The notes beneath the pieces are model-generated. The model was not told where the DNA came from. It worked only from the letters and a program-made list of their open reading frames with translations, and did not search any database. From SHZI01 sp963802215 (GTDB lineage Bacteria > Pseudomonadota > Gammaproteobacteria > Steroidobacterales > GCA-2729495), in assembly GCA_963802215.1 (NCBI GenBank), contig CAWDHQ010000002.1:248001-312000 (forward strand): a DNA stretch of 64,000 nt, in the 5' to 3' direction. The translations under genes and the position numbers were made by a program. Positions 17,457-28,500 of the stretch are shown here, piece by piece (within the stretch, counting starts at the first letter, position 1; each line of letters opens with the position of its first letter).

Positions 17457-20005
17457 CAGTCCTCGTGCACGGCCCGGAGCGGGCTGACGCCCGTCGCCCG
17501 CCGGCCGGCCAGCGCAGCCGTCGCCGCGGCACAGACGATGAGGGCGAGGCAGAGGCCGGCGATCAGCCCGGCCGGCGCCGCGAAATCCATCGTCCAGTGG
17601 AACGACTGGCGGTTGACGACACGAATCAGCACCAGCGAAACGAGCAGGCCGGTGACGAGGCCGACCAGCAACGCGTGGCCGGTGGCGAGCGCTCCCTCCA
17701 GCGCGAAGACCCGCAGTACCTGGCCCCGCGTGACGCCCACGTGCCGCAGCATGCCGAACTCCCGGGTGCGGGCGATGGCCTGGGCCGAGAAGGTGGCGGC
17801 GACGCCGATCATGCCGATGAGGATGGCCGCGATTTCCAGCACGTAGGTCACGGCAAAGCTGCGGTCGAAGATGCGCAGGCTGAGCGCGCGGATCTCACCG
17901 GTGGCGCTGAATTCGACGGCCTCGCCGGACGGCACGCCGGCCCGCAGATCGCGGATCACGTCGTCGGCGGCCACGCCGGGCTTCAGCCACAGGGCGGCTT
18001 CGGTGCGGGTGGTGTCGCCGGTGAGTTCCTCGTAGTCCGACCGGCGCAGGATCACCGAGCCGAACTGGCGGGCGTAGTCGCGCCACACCCCGGCCACGGT
18101 GAACGGCTGCTCGCGTCCGGCGAGCGGCAGGCTGAGCTGCTCCCCGGGCTCCGCGCCGTAGAGATCCACCATCGCCTCGGACACCCAGGCCGGCCGCGCG
18201 CCCGGCGGCAGCCGCGCCTCGGCCCCGACCAGCGGCAGGAGTTCGGCGGCGCGGGCGGCATCCACCGGCCGCGCGATGACCGCCACCGACGCCCGGTCCG
18301 GAGCGAGCGACACACCGGTCGCTCGGGACAACTCGACGCGCGCCACGCCCGGGTGGCTGGCGATGAGGCGCAGGTCCCCGGACGAGAAATAGGTGTCCGT
18401 GGCGAACTGACCGATGCGCGCATAGACGTCCGCGGGCAGGACGCGCACCAGCCAGTCCTCCAGCGAGCCGCGAAAGCTGGCGACCATCGTCCCCATCGCG
18501 ACCATGAGGCCGAAGCTCGCCACGATGCCGGCCATGCCGATGGCGGCGCCGCCCGGTGCCCGTGCGAGCCGGTTCGACGCGAGCACCAGCATGGGCAGGC
18601 GCACGGCGAGCGGTGAACCCGCCAGCCAGCGGGCGAGAGGCCGGAACGCCAGGGCCGCAAGGCGCGGCTGCAGTGCGATCACGCCGACCAGCAGGCAGCC
18701 GATGGCCGCGTAGGCAGCAAGCGAGATGCCGCCCACCGCCGGCAGCCAGACGAGCACGGAGGCGGCGCCGATCAGCACCAGGCCGGGGGCCAGCCTGCCA
18801 AGGGGCCGGAGCGCGTCTTCCTCCCCGCCGGCACGCAGCGCGGGCGCGATCGGCGCGCGCGCTGCCTCCCGCGCCGGCACCAGGCCGCCCGCGATTGCGG
18901 CAAGCACGCCCAGGGCGGCGTAGCCGGCAGTCGTTGCCGCGGGCAGCAGCAGGCCGGGCCTGAAGGCTCCGAAGTAGCCCCCGCCCAGGTCGCCGCCGAG
19001 CGCCGCGAGGACGCCACGCGCCGTCAGGACGCCGAGCAGGATGCCGAGGCCGCTGCCGACGACGCCGATCGCGGCCGCCTCGGCGACGAGCAGCCGCTGG
19101 AGTTGTCGGGCCGTCACGCCGGCGGCGCGCAGGTACGCCAGCTGGGGCCGCCGTGCCAGCGTTGCCTGCACCTGCAGGGAGAATACGAGGAAGCTGCCGG
19201 TGAACAGCGCGACGAGGGCCAGTACGTTGAGGTTCACCCGGTAGGCGCGGGAGAGCGTGGCGAGACGCGCTTCGCCCGTGTTGGGGCCGGCCACCATGAC
19301 CCCGGCCGGGAGCGGCAGGTCCGCGCGCAGCGATTCTGCTGTTACGCCGGGCTGCAGCCGCAGGTCGATGCGCGTCAGCAGGCCGAGTCGCCCGAGCCGC
19401 CACTGGGCGAAGCCGAGGTCCATCACGCCGAGCAGGCGCCCGGGCCGTGTGGCCGGCAGGCTGCCGCGCACCTGCAGGTTCACCCGGCGGTCGCCGGCCT
19501 GCACCTGGATATCACCGCCCGGCTGCACGCCGAAGCGCTCCAGCGCGGCGGGTGAGAGGAAGATGCCGTCGGCGAACAGGGCGAAGCGGGACTCCGGGTC
19601 GCCGTCGTCATCCTCCGGCGGGCCGGACGGGCGATCCGGCATCAGCCCGGGGGTGACCCACCCTGCCCGCAACGCGTCCACGCCCAGGATGGACAGCCGG
19701 GCGTCATTGCCGATCACCAGTACGTCGGTGGCGAGCACCGGGCTGGCCAGCGCCACGCCGGGATGCGCGGCGACGCGCGCGAAAAGCTGTTCGTCGAAGC
19801 CCGCTCGCGGGCCTTCGATGGCCGCGTCCGCCTCGCCGTTCACCTCCCGGAGGGCTGCATTGAATTCCGCCAGGGCCGCGGAATTGATGAGGCTCACCGC
19901 ATAGCCGAGGGACACGCCGACCGCAATGGCCAGCACCTGCACGAGAGTGCGGAGCCGGTGCACGCGCGCGTGGCCGGCGCTGACGTGCCACCAGAGCCAG
20001 GGCAT
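17453..20005 (-). CDS. FtsX-family ABC permease (AttF/AttG-like fused)
   Basis: An 850-residue permease of the LolC/MacB/YbbP class with two FtsX units. Each unit has a large extracytoplasmic domain followed by a block of three or four helices, about residues 260-400 and 720-850, plus extra helices in the middle (about 400-520). The ATG at 20005 (MPWLWWHVSAGHARVHRLR) is chosen because upstream codons lie inside the ATPase gene and have shadow composition. It follows the ATPase stop by 13 bases and overlaps the AttH-like gene. The module probably moves or extracts lipid or lipoprotein rather than small solutes. Confidence 0.88.
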   Translation of the reverse strand: MPWLWWHVSAGHARVHRLRTLVQVLAIAVGVSLGYAVSLINSAALAEFNAALREVNGEADAAIEGPRAGFDEQLFARVAAHPGVALASPVLATDVLVIGNDARLSILGVDALRAGWVTPGLMPDRPSGPPEDDDGDPESRFALFADGIFLSPAALERFGVQPGGDIQVQAGDRRVNLQVRGSLPATRPGRLLGVMDLGFAQWRLGRLGLLTRIDLRLQPGVTAESLRADLPLPAGVMVAGPNTGEARLATLSRAYRVNLNVLALVALFTGSFLVFSLQVQATLARRPQLAYLRAAGVTARQLQRLLVAEAAAIGVVGSGLGILLGVLTARGVLAALGGDLGGGYFGAFRPGLLLPAATTAGYAALGVLAAIAGGLVPAREAARAPIAPALRAGGEEDALRPLGRLAPGLVLIGAASVLVWLPAVGGISLAAYAAIGCLLVGVIALQPRLAALAFRPLARWLAGSPLAVRLPMLVLASNRLARAPGGAAIGMAGIVASFGLMVAMGTMVASFRGSLEDWLVRVLPADVYARIGQFATDTYFSSGDLRLIASHPGVARVELSRATGVSLAPDRASVAVIARPVDAARAAELLPLVGAEARLPPGARPAWVSEAMVDLYGAEPGEQLSLPLAGREQPFTVAGVWRDYARQFGSVILRRSDYEELTGDTTRTEAALWLKPGVAADDVIRDLRAGVPSGEAVEFSATGEIRALSLRIFDRSFAVTYVLEIAAILIGMIGVAATFSAQAIARTREFGMLRHVGVTRGQVLRVFALEGALATGHALLVGLVTGLLVSLVLIRVVNRQSFHWTMDFAAPAGLIAGLCLALIVCAAATAALAGRRATGVSPLRAVHEDW

Positions 20006-20018
20006 GGCCCGCGGGCCG

Positions 20019-20717
20019 CTAGCCAAGCGGCCCGCCCGCAGGACGCAGCCGGCCGTGGTCGAGTACCAGCACCCGGTCCGTGCGCGCAGCGGCGGCGGCG
20101 GAGTGGGTGACCAGGACGCCAGCCGCTCCCGCGGCCCGGACCTGGTTGCCGAGCAGCGACAGCACGGTGCCGGCGGTGTCCGGATCCAGGTTGCCGGTCG
20201 GCTCGTCGGCCAGCACGAGGGCGGGGCGGTGCACGAGCGCCCGGGCGACCGCGACCCGCTGCAGCTCGCCGCCGGACAGTTCCCGGGGTGCGCTGCCGGG
20301 CCGGTCTCCCAGGCCAACGGCGCGCAGCATCTCCGCCGTGCGGGCCTGCCGCTCCGTGACGCGGACGCCCAGCAGGACCAGCGGCAGCTCCACGTTCTGG
20401 GCCACCGTCAGGTGCGGCAGGATGTGGAAGGACTGGAAGACGAAGCCCACCCGTGCGCGCCGCAGCTCTGTGCGGGCGTCGTCATCAAGAGTCATCAGGT
20501 CCGTGCCGCCGATGCGGACGGTGCCGCTGTCCGCCGTCTCCAGGCCGGCGATCAGGTTGAGGAGCGTGGACTTGCCGGAACCGGACTCGCCCACGACGGC
20601 GACGAACTCTCCGGGCATCACCGAGAAGGACAGGCCGGAAAGCACCTGCCGGCTGCCATAGCGTCGCGCGAGCGCTTCGACGGCGAGGCCCCCGATTGCA
20701 GGCCCGGGCTGCGTCAT
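20019..20717 (-). CDS. ABC transporter ATP-binding protein (AttE/YbbA-like)
   Basis: A 232-residue ABC ATPase of the LolD/MacB-type family. It has Walker A GESGSGKSTLLN (about 46-57), Q-loop FVFQSFHILPHLTV, signature LSGGELQRVAVARAL, Walker B LVLADEPTGNLD and the H-loop in VLVTHSAAA. It energises the FtsX-type permease encoded immediately downstream. Its start lies three bases after the rmuC stop on the same strand, so rmuC may be co-transcribed. Confidence 0.92.
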   Translation of the reverse strand: MTQPGPAIGGLAVEALARRYGSRQVLSGLSFSVMPGEFVAVVGESGSGKSTLLNLIAGLETADSGTVRIGGTDLMTLDDDARTELRRARVGFVFQSFHILPHLTVAQNVELPLVLLGVRVTERQARTAEMLRAVGLGDRPGSAPRELSGGELQRVAVARALVHRPALVLADEPTGNLDPDTAGTVLSLLGNQVRAAGAAGVLVTHSAAAAARTDRVLVLDHGRLRPAGGPLG

Positions 20718-20720
20718 TCC

Positions 20721-22178
20721 TCAGTGCCGGAGGGGCTGGTCGGGCGCCGCTTCCGGCTCCGTGCCCGGGTCGGCGGCTGTCTCGGTGCCGGCGTCGGTGT
20801 CCGCGTCGGGCTCAGCATCGACCTCGGGCTCGACGTCCTCCAGTTCCGACTCACCCGCGTCCTCCAGGAGGTGCGCCGGCAGCTTCTTCTTGGCTTTGGC
20901 CCCCAGCTTGCGGAGCTCGTCTGTGCGGCGGACCAGGTTGCCGCGGCCGGTGTGCAGCTTCTTCACGGCCTTGTTGAGCGCCACGCCGGCGCTTTCGAAC
21001 TGTTTGGTGACCTTCTCCAGTTCCAGCACGAAGAGCACGAACTCGTCATGCATGCTGCCGGCCTGGTCGGCGATCCTAAGCACGTTGCGGTTCTGGCGGT
21101 CGAGGCGCCAGACGCTCTCCACCACCCGGGCCGTGGCCATCAGCGTCGTGGGGCTCACGAGGACCACGTTCTTGCTGAAGGCAGCCTCGTACAGGGACGG
21201 GTCGGCCTGCACCGCGAGCATGAAGGCGGGCTCCACCGGTACGAACAGCAGCACGAAGTCCAGGGACTCCAGCCCGTACAGGGCGGGGTAGTTCTTCTCG
21301 GAGAGCCCCTTGATGTGCGTGCGGAGGGAGGCGAGGTGCTGCTGGACCGCTGCCGCCCGCGCCTCGTCGGTCTCGGCGCTGGCGTAGCGCTCATAGGCCA
21401 CCAGCGACACCTTGGAATCCACGATCAGGTTGCGGTCCGCCGGCAGGCAGATGCGCACGTCGGGCTGCTGCCGGCTGCCGTCGGTTGCCACCAGGCTTTC
21501 CTGCACGAAGTATTCCCGGTCGCGCACGAGGCCCGACAGCTGCAGCACGCGCTCCAGGATCATCTCGCCCCAGGTGCCCTGGGTCTTGGCCTCGCCCTTC
21601 AGCGCCGTGGTCAAGTTCTTGGTGTCCTGGCTCACCTGCTGGTTCAGTTCCATGAGCCGCTTCAGCTCGTCCTTCAGCGACCGGCGCTCGGTGGTCTCGC
21701 TGAGGTGGGTGTCCTCGATCTTCTTCTGGAAGTCCTTAAGCCGCTCCCGGAAGGGGTTCAGCAGCTCGTTCAGCTTCGTCTCGTTGGTGGCGGTGAACTT
21801 GGCCGTCTTCTCGTCGAGAATCTGGCTGGCCAGGGACTTGAAGGTGTCGGTGAAGCGCTTCTCCGTCTCGGCCACGAGCGCGTTCAGCCGCGCGTCGTTC
21901 TCCGCCTTGCTCTTCGCGGCCGCCTCCAGCCGGGCCTCCAGCTCGCTGATGCGCGCGGCGCGCTCCTCCAGCATCCCGCTGAGCCCGCGGACCCGCTCCC
22001 GCTCCTGGCCTTCGGCTTCCACCTGGGCCAGCCGGGACTGCTGCAGCTGGTCGTCCAGCGACCGGGCGCGCTCCTCGTAGACGGCTTTCTGGCGGTTGCC
22101 CAGCAGCCAGCCCACGACCGCGCCGACCAGCAGGGCGAGGAGGCTGAAGGCGAGGGTGACCAGGGCCGGGGCGTCCAT
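20721..22178 (-). CDS. rmuC: DNA recombination protein RmuC
   Basis: A 485-residue RmuC-family protein. It has an N-terminal membrane helix (TLAFSLLALLVGAVVGWLLG), a long coiled coil (about 30-150) and the conserved nuclease-like core (GTWGEMILERVLQLSGL, QQPDVRICLPADRNLIVDSKVSLVAYERY, FVPVEPAFMLAV). The C-terminal 60 residues are an acidic, low-complexity tail (EPEVDAEPDADTD and similar) that many homologues lack. RmuC limits inversions at short inverted repeats in E. coli, which is notable in DNA so rich in REP hairpins, although that link is only an inference. Confidence 0.92.
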   Translation of the reverse strand: MDAPALVTLAFSLLALLVGAVVGWLLGNRQKAVYEERARSLDDQLQQSRLAQVEAEGQERERVRGLSGMLEERAARISELEARLEAAAKSKAENDARLNALVAETEKRFTDTFKSLASQILDEKTAKFTATNETKLNELLNPFRERLKDFQKKIEDTHLSETTERRSLKDELKRLMELNQQVSQDTKNLTTALKGEAKTQGTWGEMILERVLQLSGLVRDREYFVQESLVATDGSRQQPDVRICLPADRNLIVDSKVSLVAYERYASAETDEARAAAVQQHLASLRTHIKGLSEKNYPALYGLESLDFVLLFVPVEPAFMLAVQADPSLYEAAFSKNVVLVSPTTLMATARVVESVWRLDRQNRNVLRIADQAGSMHDEFVLFVLELEKVTKQFESAGVALNKAVKKLHTGRGNLVRRTDELRKLGAKAKKKLPAHLLEDAGESELEDVEPEVDAEPDADTDAGTETAADPGTEPEAAPDQPLRH

Positions 22179-22212
22179 GGTCCCAGTGTAGCCGCCCCGA
22201 TGACCGGCGTGG

Positions 22213-22524
22213 CTACTGGTGCCGGCAGCCTGTACCCACTGGCGTGTACCCGACGATGATGTCCTCGCCGTTCACCTCGTAGTGGATCTCACAGTTGGCC
22301 CGGTCCGGCTCCACGTAGACCCAGTGGCCGTTGGGCAGCGTGTAGGTCTTCTCCTGCCAGCCCACGGTATTCGCGTGGCTGCCCGGTCGCCGCACCAGAT
22401 CCCGGACCACCGAGATGTCGCGGCCGACCATGGACCCCGCATAGTCCTCGAGGGGCGGGATCTGGGACGCAGAGCAGGCGGCGAGTCCTGCCACCAGCGG
22501 CAACAGCACCTGGCGACGCATCAT
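22213..22524 (-). CDS. Small lipoprotein coupled to the RHS gene
   Basis: About 103 residues with a lipoprotein signal ending in LAAC (cysteine near 18). The mature part begins with an Asp/Glu-containing stretch (PPLEDYAGSMVGRD) and contains YTLPNGHWVYVEPDRANCEIHYEVN, a small beta-rich domain with a cysteine pair. A GGAGG lies just before the double ATG, and the ATG at 22524 shares one base with the RHS stop. It could be an immunity or chaperone lipoprotein for the RHS C-terminal domain, or simply a conserved envelope lipoprotein. Confidence 0.72.
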   Translation of the reverse strand: MMRRQVLLPLVAGLAACSASQIPPLEDYAGSMVGRDISVVRDLVRRPGSHANTVGWQEKTYTLPNGHWVYVEPDRANCEIHYEVNGEDIIVGYTPVGTGCRHQ

Positions 22525-25500
22525 CAATCCTCCACCGCCAGGGCCACGGACGGCGCACCGTCGAAGAGCGCGGGGTAGGTCAGGCCGGCGGCCACCGGCA
22601 TGCCCGGGAAGTTGAGGGAGCTGCGCAGGAAGCTGCCGAACCGGTCACCGCCCAGCTGGTCGATCCGGACCTGGAAGACATCATGCATGCCGGCGATCGC
22701 ATTCATGCCCGGGACGCGATTCATGAACCGGCTCAGGCGCCCCCCCTCGCCGGTGAATGTCCCCGCATCGACCACGGGACGGCTCTCGGCAAAGTTGTTG
22801 GCGCCCTCGATCGGCATGTCGAACCGCTGCTTGCCCTGCGCCGGGCCACCGGAACCCCACGTGGCACCATAGTTCACGATCCGGTCATAGGTGTAACCGA
22901 AGGTAGCAGCGACGCCGGAGTACGCAAAGCCCTCGCCGAACTCGCCGCCCCCCACCTTGGCGGCCGTGCCGCCGGCAACTCCGGAAGCGAGGATGCGGCC
23001 TGCGCTCCAGGAATTGCCGTAGGCGGTACCGACGGCACCGAAGCCGGCGCCTGCGACGGCCCCCACCGCCACGCCGCGGAGGTCTCCTGTCACGATTCCC
23101 CCTGCGACGGCCCCGCCCGCAATCGCGCCGACAGTGCCGGCGCCGACCGCGGTCGCAGCGGGCGCCGATGCCAGGTACCACTGGCTGGCGGCCCCGCCCG
23201 TGTAGAAGCCGGCCACTGCCGCGAGGATTTCCCGCCCGTAGTTCTCGACCACGCGCCGGACCAGGCTGCCGATGCCGCTGACGAGCCGCTTGAAGAACTT
23301 CCCGATGCGGCCGAGGAAGAATCCGCTGGGATCCACCAGTGACGTCGGGTTGCCTGCCACGTAGGCATACCGGTTCAGCGACTGGGGATTGAGGAGGTTG
23401 CCCAGCACAGGGTCCGGCGCCAGCATGGTGCCAAGGACCGGATCCTGGAGGCGCCCGTTCATGTGGATGAGGCGCACGTTGTCCAGGTGCTCGTGGCCCG
23501 TGTAGCCGCGCTCGATGAAGTGGGGCTCCGACGCGAGGAGATCGGCCGGGTCGGCGCTCCAGTTCGGATTGCGGCGCTTGCCGAAGGCATCGAACCGCTG
23601 GGTCAGCGTCTGGCGGCCACCACCGATGACGCGGCTCAGGACGTCCACGCTGCCCTGGTGGTCACGGTGCAGCAGGTACGCATCGAAGACCGACGGGTTC
23701 GACTGCTCGACCTGCGAATAGACAGCCTCGCCGTTGGCGAACACCGTGGAGCGATACCGGCGCTGGGTGCCCCTGACCTCGACCTCGAAGTGCGGGCCGA
23801 TGTACCAGGTGGTAACCGAGGCTCCGCCGGTCCTCGCGACCTGCCGGATGCGCTGCCGGTCCGGGCCGTAGTCGAACTCGGCATAGTCACCCGTCCCGTG
23901 CTCGATGCGCTTTGGCAGGGGAAAGGGATGCCAGGTGATCGGCTTGCCGGCCCGTGCCGACATGTTCCCGTTGGCGTCGTAGGCGTAGCTGCGGCTGCCC
24001 GCCGGGCCGCCCGCCACGGCGGCGACGGCGCCCGGGTGCGTACTGCCATAACTGTAGGTGCCCACGTCGGACTTGGAGCGGATGCGTCCGCCGGCGTCGT
24101 AGGACAATGCGAGGGTCAGTGCTCCATTCAGCCGCGCACTCTGCAGCCGGTTTTCCTCGTCGTAGGTGAATTCCTCGGTAAGGTTCTGGTTCGCATCCCG
24201 GCGCTGCCGGAGGTTTCCGACCTTGTCCCACACGTACGCGTAGTTCTGCCTCTGGGATCCGAGACCCGGTCCGGTGCGTATGGACTTGAGGCGCGTGCTG
24301 GCCCGGTCGTAGTCCCGCTGCTCATCGACGGTCGTGTAACTGCCCAGCCTGACGAGGCGTTCCCGCCCGAGCGCATCCTGGCCCTTGGCGTCGTAAAGGT
24401 GCAGCCACATGCCTCCGCCGGCCGTGATGTCGTGGTCTATGGCGTCCAGGTGGCCCGCGTCGTAGCGGAAGGCGAGGTACAGGCGGGCGCCGTCCACCGT
24501 GGCGGGATAGACCATCGATGTGACCCGGCCCAGATCGTCCCAGCCGTAGTTCGTCACGTGGGATACCCCGTCAACGGTGGTGGTCACCGCCGTGCGGCGG
24601 CCCAGGGAATCATAGGCGTACTGCTCGATGAATCCGGCCGGGCTGGCACCGACCGGTGCAACCACCCGGCTCGGCAGCCCGAGCAGGGGGCCCGTGGCCT
24701 GGTGGAATTCCCAGGTGGTGGTTCCCTGGCCCGAATCATCGCGGCGGGTCAGCCTGCCCAGCTGGTCGTAGCTGAAGCTGATGACATTTGCCGGCGTCGC
24801 CGCGTCCCGCTGTGCAATGAGTTCACCAAAGGCGTTGTACTCGGATACCCGCCGGCCGGTGTCCGGGGAGTCGACGGCAGTAGGGAGGCCGCGCTCGTCG
24901 TAGCTCAGCGTGGTCCGGGTGCCGTTGGCGTCCGTGACGCTGGCAAGTTCGCCGAACGCGGTGTAGCTGTAACTCGCGGTCCCCCCGGTCGCCGACGTGA
25001 CGCTCAGGAGGCGGCCTTCCGCATCGAGGATCCGCGTGCTGATCCGGTTCTCGGCATCCCGCACCGTGCGGGTGAGCACGTTGGAGTTCCAGCTCGAGCT
25101 GGAGCTTCCACCCCCCTCGTCGGCCGGCCGGTCCTCGGCGCGCTTGTCCCCACGAGGGTCATGCCGGCTTTCGACCCAGTACTGGGGCTCTCCGGACACG
25201 TACGGCACCGTCTGGCGGCCGATTCGCCCGAGTGCGTCGTACTCGGTGATCTGACGGCTCGCCTGGCCGCTGACCAGGCTGGACTCCTGGCCCACGGTTC
25301 GCCCATAGGGGTCGTGGACCGTCGTCGAGACGTGGCCGTCGCTCCTCTCGGCGCGCAGCTGGTATTCCCCGCGGCTGCTGAAGCAGGTTCCGGAACAGCG
25401 GGTGTAGCTCCAGGTCGTGGCCGGGCCATCAGGCCGCGTTTCCTGGCGGAGGCGCGCGAAATCGTCCCACGCCCAGCGCGTGACGAGGCCGCGTGGCGAC

Positions 25501-28500
25501 CGGCGCCAGGTCGCCACGTCCAGCCCGTAGTTCCAGCCGTACCGGACGACCGGCCCCGACTGGCCGGCGATCAGCGCAATCTCGGTCATGGGCCGATCGC
25601 TCCAGGATTGGTAGTTCCATGTGGTGCGCCGTTCCGGCGCCGAGAAGTCCGCTGGGCCGCGACTGAGTTCGGTCAGTTGCCCGAGGCTGTTCCAGGTGCG
25701 CGTGCTCACCAGCTGCCTGGCCAGGGGTCCCGGCGCCCCGGTCGTCTCCGTGAGCTGACGGCAGTTGGCGGACGACCACGTGTATTGAGTGGTGCGGGTA
25801 GAGCCGCTGGCCGACGAAATGTCCCGGGTGGTATCGACCCGCAACGGCAGGCCCAGGCAGTACTGGGCAACCCGGGCCGTTTCATCGTAGACGCTCGTCA
25901 CCGTGGTGTTGAAGACGGTGGATGATGCCGGGGAGGACACGCTCGTCGCTTCCCGGACCGGCGCGCCGTGATTGAAGTCCCAGGTGAGGGTCCGGCGGGT
26001 GGTTCTCGCGAGCTGTCCCAGGCCGCCCCCGTCGGGATCGGACTCGAATTCTTCCAGCGTCTCGGCCTGCAGGTAGGGAAAGTGATGGTCCCCGGCGGCA
26101 TCGCCGGCGGCGGCCGGCTGGGCCCGGGAGCTCCAAGTGGGATTGCGTTCGGTCAGCTTGCGGCCATCGCTGCGCTGGGTGGTCACGAGGTCCTGGGCGC
26201 CGATGAACGGAAAGTCCTGACGGAACGTCACCTCGTTGAAGACAGCCACACCGTGCAGGGATGCGTACCGGGAATCAGTTGACCGGATCTTCTCGAAGCC
26301 CAGAAAACCCCGTCCCAGCCGGTTCACGCGGCCATTCCAGTAGTCGTAACGGGTGGTGTAGGTACCGCCGATGCCGTCGTTCGCGGTGAAGGCCGTGACC
26401 ACCGGTAGCGCACCGCCGCGCAGGAGGTACTCACCGGCGGCACCCGCCGTGCCCTCCCGCGCGTAACCGGCGAAGGAACCCAGTGCCTGATAAGCGGGCT
26501 GGAACACATTGCCGAGGCCATCCGTCGCGCCAACCAGCAGGTCGGGTCGCGGGCCACTGTGCCGTCGCACCTGCCAGCGCCCCGTGCCTTCCGTGAAGAC
26601 CAGGTCGACGAGACCGTCGCCGGTGACGTCCGCGGGCACGAGTCGCGCGGTGCCGCCGGGAGCCGGACCACCGGCGATGTCGAAGTACCGGGTGGTGTCC
26701 GAGTTGCTGAAGGCGGGTCCTGGCCCGCCGCCCGCGAGGTGCACGCGCCACGTGCCCGCGTCCAGGTGGCGCAGCAGGTCCTCCCGACCGTCCCCGTCCA
26801 CGTCCAGGGAACGGACCACCTGGCCGCTGCTGGTGGCGAATCCCGTGGCGTCCGGCAGCGCCAGGGAGTTGCCCAGGCTGCGCCGGGTTTGCCACCCGAG
26901 TGCGCGATCGCGATAGGCGATATCGGTAAGGCCGTCTCCATTCAGGTCCAGGGCTACCGCATCGAGTGCGGCCGGCGTCGTGAACAGGGACTGGAACCCG
27001 GTGCCCGTGGAGATGAACCCCTCGTAGTACCAGGGAGGCCCGGTGAGGTTGAAGCTGCCCCTCATGATCAGCAGGTCCTGCCTTCCGTCCCCGTCGAAAT
27101 CGGGTGCACCGCCGACGCCCGCCAGAAGGGGTAGCAGGGTGGCACCGCCGTTGACGGTGGTGCCAACAGTCGTGGTCAGCTCGGGTCCGAAGCCGGAGCC
27201 GGTGTTCCGCCGGATGCGCACGAGGTACTCCCGGGCGTAGACCAGGTCGTCGAGCCCGTCGCCATCGACGTCGACGACCAGCGGTGCCGGGACCGTGGCG
27301 TTGGTCAGCCCGGTGTTGACGGCGGGAAGAAAAGCACCGGTCCCGGTGGACCGGTGCACAAACCAGGTCGCCGGCGAACCGGAACCCTGGGCCAGAAGAT
27401 CCCGGCGGCCGTCACCGTCGAACTCGAGGGCACGTCCGGTGCCATAGCGCGCGACCCCGGTGTTTACGGGACTCCCGGCATACACTCCCGCGGCCGCCGC
27501 GTTCGCCAGCCGGACGTGCCAGCGGACGGTGCCGCCTGCATTCAACGGGATGTAGAGATCCGCGTCCCCGTCGCCATCGTGATCGGCGAATACGGCCTCG
27601 CCGGCCAGCGGATCGGTGGGACCGGCGACCGCGGGTTCGAAGCCGGTCACGCCGGTCTGCCAGCTGAAAGTCGTCGGTGGCAGGCACTCCGTCGGTCCGC
27701 ACTGCTCGATGCCGGCCAGCTGGCTCCGCCCGCTGCCAGGGCCGTTGCCGGTGGTGTATGTCAGCGCGTACCGGTGAACCAGGCCGAAGCCCGACCCACC
27801 GTCGAACTCATAGCGGATGGAACTCAGCCGCTGCAGTCGTTGCCAGCTTGCACCCCAGCGATGCATCTGACCCTGATCCTCCGCGGGCCGCGCCTCGTAG
27901 CCGAACACCAGGCGGAGCCTGGCCCCCGACCCGGAAGCATCCCCTGACCAGCGGATCTCGCCGGGCAGCGCTTCGCCGGTGACCTGGTCGTCGATCCAGG
28001 TATAGGAGATCTGGTTGGAGAACTTGTCGCTGACCTGGTTGATCGCCCACTCACGCACTTCGCCGGAGGTGCCGACGGCCTCGAAGCGGGAGTCCGCGTC
28101 GTTGCCGTAATGCCAGGTCAGTCCGTCCGGGTGCTGGACCTCAAAGCTTGCGGGACCTGATGCCTGACGGCCTCTCGAGATCACGCGCTTCAGGTTGTTG
28201 ACCTCCGTGCGGTATTCGGCGCCGTCGGCCCCGTAGGTGCCCGCGACCAGGATCAGCGGCTGCCCATCCAGGCAGAAGCGGTCCCCGGCGGCGAACCGCA
28301 CGCCCTGGGTCTGGCCGTCCACCGCGATCGTGAGCGGACAGCGGGTCACGCGCGAGAGGCCGGCGACCGTGAAGCCCACGCCCGCGAGTCCGTCGCCGTC
28401 GTGGCTGACATAGCGCAGGCTGATGCCGGGCCGCAGGCCACCGCGACCGGCGGCTACGCTGATCGGCACGACGTAGGTAGCGGCACCCGCCGGATCCACG

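Noticed and set aside
17453..20317. Starting the permease at 20317
   Set aside because: The first 104 codons lie inside the ATPase gene and read as Pro/Arg/Ser-rich shadow; the true N-terminus starts at 20005.
23463..25925. An 820-codon plus-strand open frame opposite the RHS gene
   Set aside because: It is antisense to well-defined YD repeats and has shadow-type composition.
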